Of a stretch of 64,000 nucleotides of DNA, positions 61,299 through 64,000 are shown in pieces. Below the pieces are notes generated by a model. That model was not told the origin of the DNA. It did no database searches and worked only from the letters and a program-made list of their open reading frames with translations. Position numbers and translations under genes: made by a program. Within the stretch, counting starts at the first letter, position 1; each line of letters starts with the position of its first letter. The DNA lies in the NCBI RefSeq assembly GCF_000970675.1, contig NZ_LAJA01000014.1, forward strand, positions 1-64,000, written 5' to 3'. The stretch is from Domibacillus tundrae (GTDB lineage Bacteria; Bacillota; Bacilli; Bacillales; Domibacillaceae).

Positions 61299-62731
61299 TG
61301 GAATTGTTTTTGGTACAGGCGGGCTCAATGTTGGAAATCCCGACAGAAAAAATCGTGTGGAGCGGTCAGCGCTTCCAAGCCGCCCGAAAAATTGAAGCCA
61401 CGATCTTTTATGACAAGTCTGGGTATCACAACCCGCCCCAAGTCATTGAAGGCAATACCGTTTTGTTCAAATGGAAAGGCGTGGAGAAGTTTAGGGGCAC
61501 GGTGATGGACCGAAGCCGAAGCAAAAGCGGAATGATCAGCATTGTCGCCTTTGATCTGCTTCAATATTTCCTGCTGAACAAAGAATTATATGGATCTTCT
61601 TTGAATGGGAAGCGTCTGAATGAAGTGGCACTAAGGATCTGCAAAGACTTTGAGATCCCCCATGCCGCCTTCCCCAACACATCTCATAAAATCAAGACAC
61701 TTCTTGTGGATACGGAAACCGCCCTGTACGACATTTTGCTTCGGGGCATGATCCAAACCCACAAAGCCACGAAAAAGCGCTACGCGATCTATTCGCGGCT
61801 TGGGAAAGTGCATATAAACGAATTGAAAAAAGCCGACATTCAATGGATCTTGGAATTTGGGCAGAACATGATTGATTACAATTACACCACATCCATTCAA
61901 GAAACAGCGACGAAAGTCAAAATGAGGGCAGGCGATGACGCCAAACCGGTGACGGTCACAGTGGTGGATGACAAAGGAAAGAAACAATTCGGCGTTCTTC
62001 AGCATTATGAAAAGGTATCGGAAAAAATGAATGAAGCGGCGTTGAAGGCACGGGCAAACAAAGTCTTGGCGGAGAAAAAAGGGACAAAACGAACCTTGGA
62101 TATAGAGTCGCTAGGCATTGCCGATGTGACAAGCGGACTGGCCGTGTATGTGAAAATAGCGGACCTTCGCTTAACCCGCACCTTTTTTGTCGATACCGAT
62201 TCGCACACCTTTTCCGGCAGCAGTCACACCATGAGCTTGAAGCTGATCGAAACCAACGATTATCCGGAAGTGGAAGAACCAACAGCCGCTACTGCGTCCG
62301 GATCGGCAGGCGCATCGGGCACAACCCAAGCCACTGGAAAAGCCGCCGAAGTGGTGAAGGCTGCTAAATCGTACATCGGGGATCTGACGTACAAATACGG
62401 CGGAAAAAACATCGCAGGCGGATCGGGGGATTGTTCCGGCTTTACCAAGTTTATTTACCAAAAAAGCGGCATCAACTTGGGCGATGGCACCGCCAATCAA
62501 GTAAAGAAAGGGCGACAGATTGCAACGTCCGAAGCTCAAGCAGGCGATTTGGTTTTCTTCAAAGGCACAATCGAAGAACGAGGTCCCAATGCGATCAGTC
62601 ACGTTGGGATTGTGACACGGCCTAATTATTGCGTCAGCCTTGGGAGCAGTGGATGTAAAGAACACGGCTACACGAAAGCCACTAATTCCTATTGGGGCAA
62701 ACATTTCGCACACATCCGACGGGTGCTGTAA
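61295..62731 (+). CDS. XkdQ-like hub protein fused to NlpC/P60 peptidase
   Basis: A 478-residue protein. Residues 1-330 match the XkdQ/YqbQ hub family; after an Ala/Gly/Thr linker (about 332-350) comes an NlpC/P60 domain with Cys in GDCSGFTKF (about 380) and His in ISHVGIV (about 435). It would place a cell-wall peptidase at the tail tip. ATGA overlap with xkdP. Confidence 0.82.
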   Translation: MMELFLVQAGSMLEIPTEKIVWSGQRFQAARKIEATIFYDKSGYHNPPQVIEGNTVLFKWKGVEKFRGTVMDRSRSKSGMISIVAFDLLQYFLLNKELYGSSLNGKRLNEVALRICKDFEIPHAAFPNTSHKIKTLLVDTETALYDILLRGMIQTHKATKKRYAIYSRLGKVHINELKKADIQWILEFGQNMIDYNYTTSIQETATKVKMRAGDDAKPVTVTVVDDKGKKQFGVLQHYEKVSEKMNEAALKARANKVLAEKKGTKRTLDIESLGIADVTSGLAVYVKIADLRLTRTFFVDTDSHTFSGSSHTMSLKLIETNDYPEVEEPTAATASGSAGASGTTQATGKAAEVVKAAKSYIGDLTYKYGGKNIAGGSGDCSGFTKFIYQKSGINLGDGTANQVKKGRQIATSEAQAGDLVFFKGTIEERGPNAISHVGIVTRPNYCVSLGSSGCKEHGYTKATNSYWGKHFAHIRRVL

Positions 62732-62743
62732 GGGGGAATCACG

Positions 62744-63073
62744 ATGACAATGCTTGGCACGATCTTAAAAGCGGCGCAGGAAAATGGAGAAGCAAACAGA
62801 CCGGTCCGGTTGATCCCTGCCGATGTGGTAACGCCGGCGCCGAATCTGAAAATCCGCTTGATGAACGATGACAAGCTGATTATGGAAGGCGAACATTTTA
62901 TCATTCCCGAATCGCTGACCAAACACACCAAACAGGTGACGATCAACGGCACAAATAACAGCATCACCTTTCATAATGAACTGCAAGCAGGCGATGAATT
63001 AATGGTGGTCTCCTTGCAGGGATTAGATGCCGCCAAATACTATGTTTTAGATCGTGTCATCCAATGGGAATAA
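62744..63073 (+). CDS. XkdR-like baseplate protein (DUF2577)
   Basis: A 109-residue protein: GTILKAAQENGEANRP and LQAGDELMVVSLQGL, typical of DUF2577. Order hub, XkdR, XkdS is as in PBSX. Confidence 0.8.
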   Translation: MTMLGTILKAAQENGEANRPVRLIPADVVTPAPNLKIRLMNDDKLIMEGEHFIIPESLTKHTKQVTINGTNNSITFHNELQAGDELMVVSLQGLDAAKYYVLDRVIQWE

Positions 63074-63085
63074 GGAGGGCTTACG

Positions 63086-63526
63086 ATGGCATTATCGCCG
63101 GAAATTAGCATTGAAGAAGTAGATGAAACCGAAGAAATCCCTTTGGAAACCATTCTGCTCGCACAAAAAACGTACCGATTTGATTTTGAAAAAAAACGAC
63201 TGACCTCGGAATTGATTTCGGGGCTTGAAGCCGTGCGGCAACACATTATGATGGCATTGAATATTACCCGCTATGCCCATGCGATTTTTTCAGCCGATAC
63301 CGGAAATGAGCTGCATGACGTCATTTCCAATCCGGACACCACACCGGAATACAAAATGACGGAGATCGAACGGGTGGTCAAGGAAGCGATCATTTATGAT
63401 GAACGGATCCGCAGAGTGTTCGGGTTTGAGATCGAATACCTGGACGATACGTTTCAAATCGCCTTCCAAGTGGACACAGTCGCCGGAATACTGGCATTTG
63501 AGGAGGTGCTAACACCGAATGTTTGA
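63086..63526 (+). CDS. XkdS-like baseplate protein (DUF2634)
   Basis: A 146-residue gp25/W-like wedge protein: KKRLTSELISGLEAVRQHIM and RYAHAIFSADTGNELHDVIS. AAGGAGG precedes the ATG. Part of the baseplate. Confidence 0.82.
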   Translation: MALSPEISIEEVDETEEIPLETILLAQKTYRFDFEKKRLTSELISGLEAVRQHIMMALNITRYAHAIFSADTGNELHDVISNPDTTPEYKMTEIERVVKEAIIYDERIRRVFGFEIEYLDDTFQIAFQVDTVAGILAFEEVLTPNV

Positions 63527-64000
63527 ACAATATACCTATGAAACCTTATTGCAGGAAATGATTGATGATACCGATCCGGTTCTTGATCTAAGCGAGACAT
63601 CGCTTCTGTATATGTCCTATGCCAAAACAGCGGCCAAGGCAGCGGAACAATACCGGTCATTGAATCGAGTGTTGGAGCTTACCTTTGCGGCAACCAGTGA
63701 AGGCGAATATTTGAAAATGCGAACGGCTGAAATGGATGTGGTCGCCGAAGTCGCTACGCCTGCGGTCCGTTCCGGCACATTCAATGTTGCACCGGCACTG
63801 GACAGCCGATTCTTTGCGAATGACCTGTATTTCACCGTCATTCAAGAAAATCCTCCTTTACTGGAATGTGAAACGGTGGGCGTCATCGGCAATACGATCC
63901 CAACCGGCACGGTCCTTCTGCCGCTTGAAACGATTGATGGGCTGACAACCGCCGTTTTAGGAGACGTCATGGTCTTAGGGCAGGAAGCCGAAGAAGATAC
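63519..64000 (+). CDS. XkdT baseplate J-like protein (partial, runs off window)
   Basis: Starts MFEQYTYETLLQEMIDDTDP after GAGGAGG, overlapping xkdS by eight bases. The 160 residues visible include the baseplate-J region (AEVATPAVRSGTF, IGNTIPTGTVLLPLETID). The C-terminal part lies outside. Confidence 0.85.
   Translation, partial: MFEQYTYETLLQEMIDDTDPVLDLSETSLLYMSYAKTAAKAAEQYRSLNRVLELTFAATSEGEYLKMRTAEMDVVAEVATPAVRSGTFNVAPALDSRFFANDLYFTVIQENPPLLECETVGVIGNTIPTGTVLLPLETIDGLTTAVLGDVMVLGQEAEED

Larger units (their letters stand above)
20052..64000. mobile_element. PBSX/skin-like prophage with contractile tail (right end outside window)
   Basis: A minus-strand integrase and immunity module, then plus-strand replication, late-regulator, packaging, head and contractile-tail genes in the order of PBSX and the skin element of Bacillus. 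The left end lies between the nrdJ terminator and the integrase. The lysis module and right attachment site are not reached. The genes read here look intact, apart from XkdT which is cut by the window. Confidence 0.92.

Noticed and set aside
1-64000. CRISPR arrays, rRNA or tRNA genes
   Set aside because: No regularly spaced repeats with unique spacers, no cloverleaf or rRNA motifs noticed on either strand.

Overview
The window comes from a low-GC, endospore-forming Firmicute of the Bacillaceae; the genus cannot be decided. Support for this comes from the Bacillus-type order comG, yqhG-yqhH, yqhL, lipM, from strong AGGAGG-type ribosome sites, frequent TTG/GTG starts, an NrdR-regulated nrdJ and a PBSX/skin-type prophage. 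Host chromosome occupies about 1-20,050. The rest, and beyond the right edge, is one prophage.

Host part. A 1.3-kb gene-free stretch with many short palindromes leads into a TPP riboswitch with its own terminator (1177-1320). It controls a tight six-gene operon: LuxE-like acyl-activating enzyme, LuxC-like acyl reductase, the ATPase, permease and lipoprotein of a thiamin-precursor-type ABC transporter, and a short-chain dehydrogenase. Together these would import an acid and reduce it to an aldehyde and then an alcohol; I read this as a possible salvage route for an oxidised thiamin moiety. Next come a frameshifted IS630-family transposase relic, a headless SPOR-domain fragment, two secreted proteins, a group of small genes including a YolD-like one, and a comG operon that lacks comGA/comGB and has damaged prepilin leaders. 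The order then returns to the Bacillus backbone (yqhG, yqhH, yqhL, lipM), but the usual gcvT-gcvPA-gcvPB block is absent. A class II ribonucleotide reductase preceded by two NrdR boxes ends the host part.

Prophage, lysogeny side (20.1-29.6 kb): tyrosine integrase, secreted thermonuclease, ImmA-type protease, an unrecognised three-gene minus-strand cassette containing a PD-(D/E)XK nuclease, an unknown coiled-coil-rich protein, a YaaC-like protein, then a CI-like repressor and a divergent Cro-like gene separated by three 15-bp operators. Early region (29.7-41.3 kb): Rha/ORF6C antirepressor, Xis-like gene, YqaJ exonuclease, RecT, an O-type replication protein with iteron-like repeats inside its gene, a DnaC-like loader, many small genes, a minus-strand L,D-transpeptidase plus holin-like pair, several putative minus-strand short transcription units, and an ArpU-type late regulator.

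Between ArpU and the terminase lie a candidate structured RNA (41,390-41,640) and two accessory modules with matching left and right ends; one carries an AbiGi-like gene. The late region (43.8-64 kb) follows PBSX/skin order: TerS, TerL, portal, minor head protein, prohead protease, capsid, connectors, contractile-tail sheath and tube, frameshifted tail chaperone, tape measure with six 41-residue repeats, LysM and NlpC/P60 baseplate proteins, XkdR, XkdS and a truncated XkdT. A stressosome RsbR-like gene with its own terminator sits inside the head module.

The most promising leads are the riboswitch-controlled acid-reduction operon, the three-gene nuclease cassette, the structured RNA before terS, the paired accessory modules, and the RsbR-like gene in the head operon. 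All function calls come from reading sequence without database searches.
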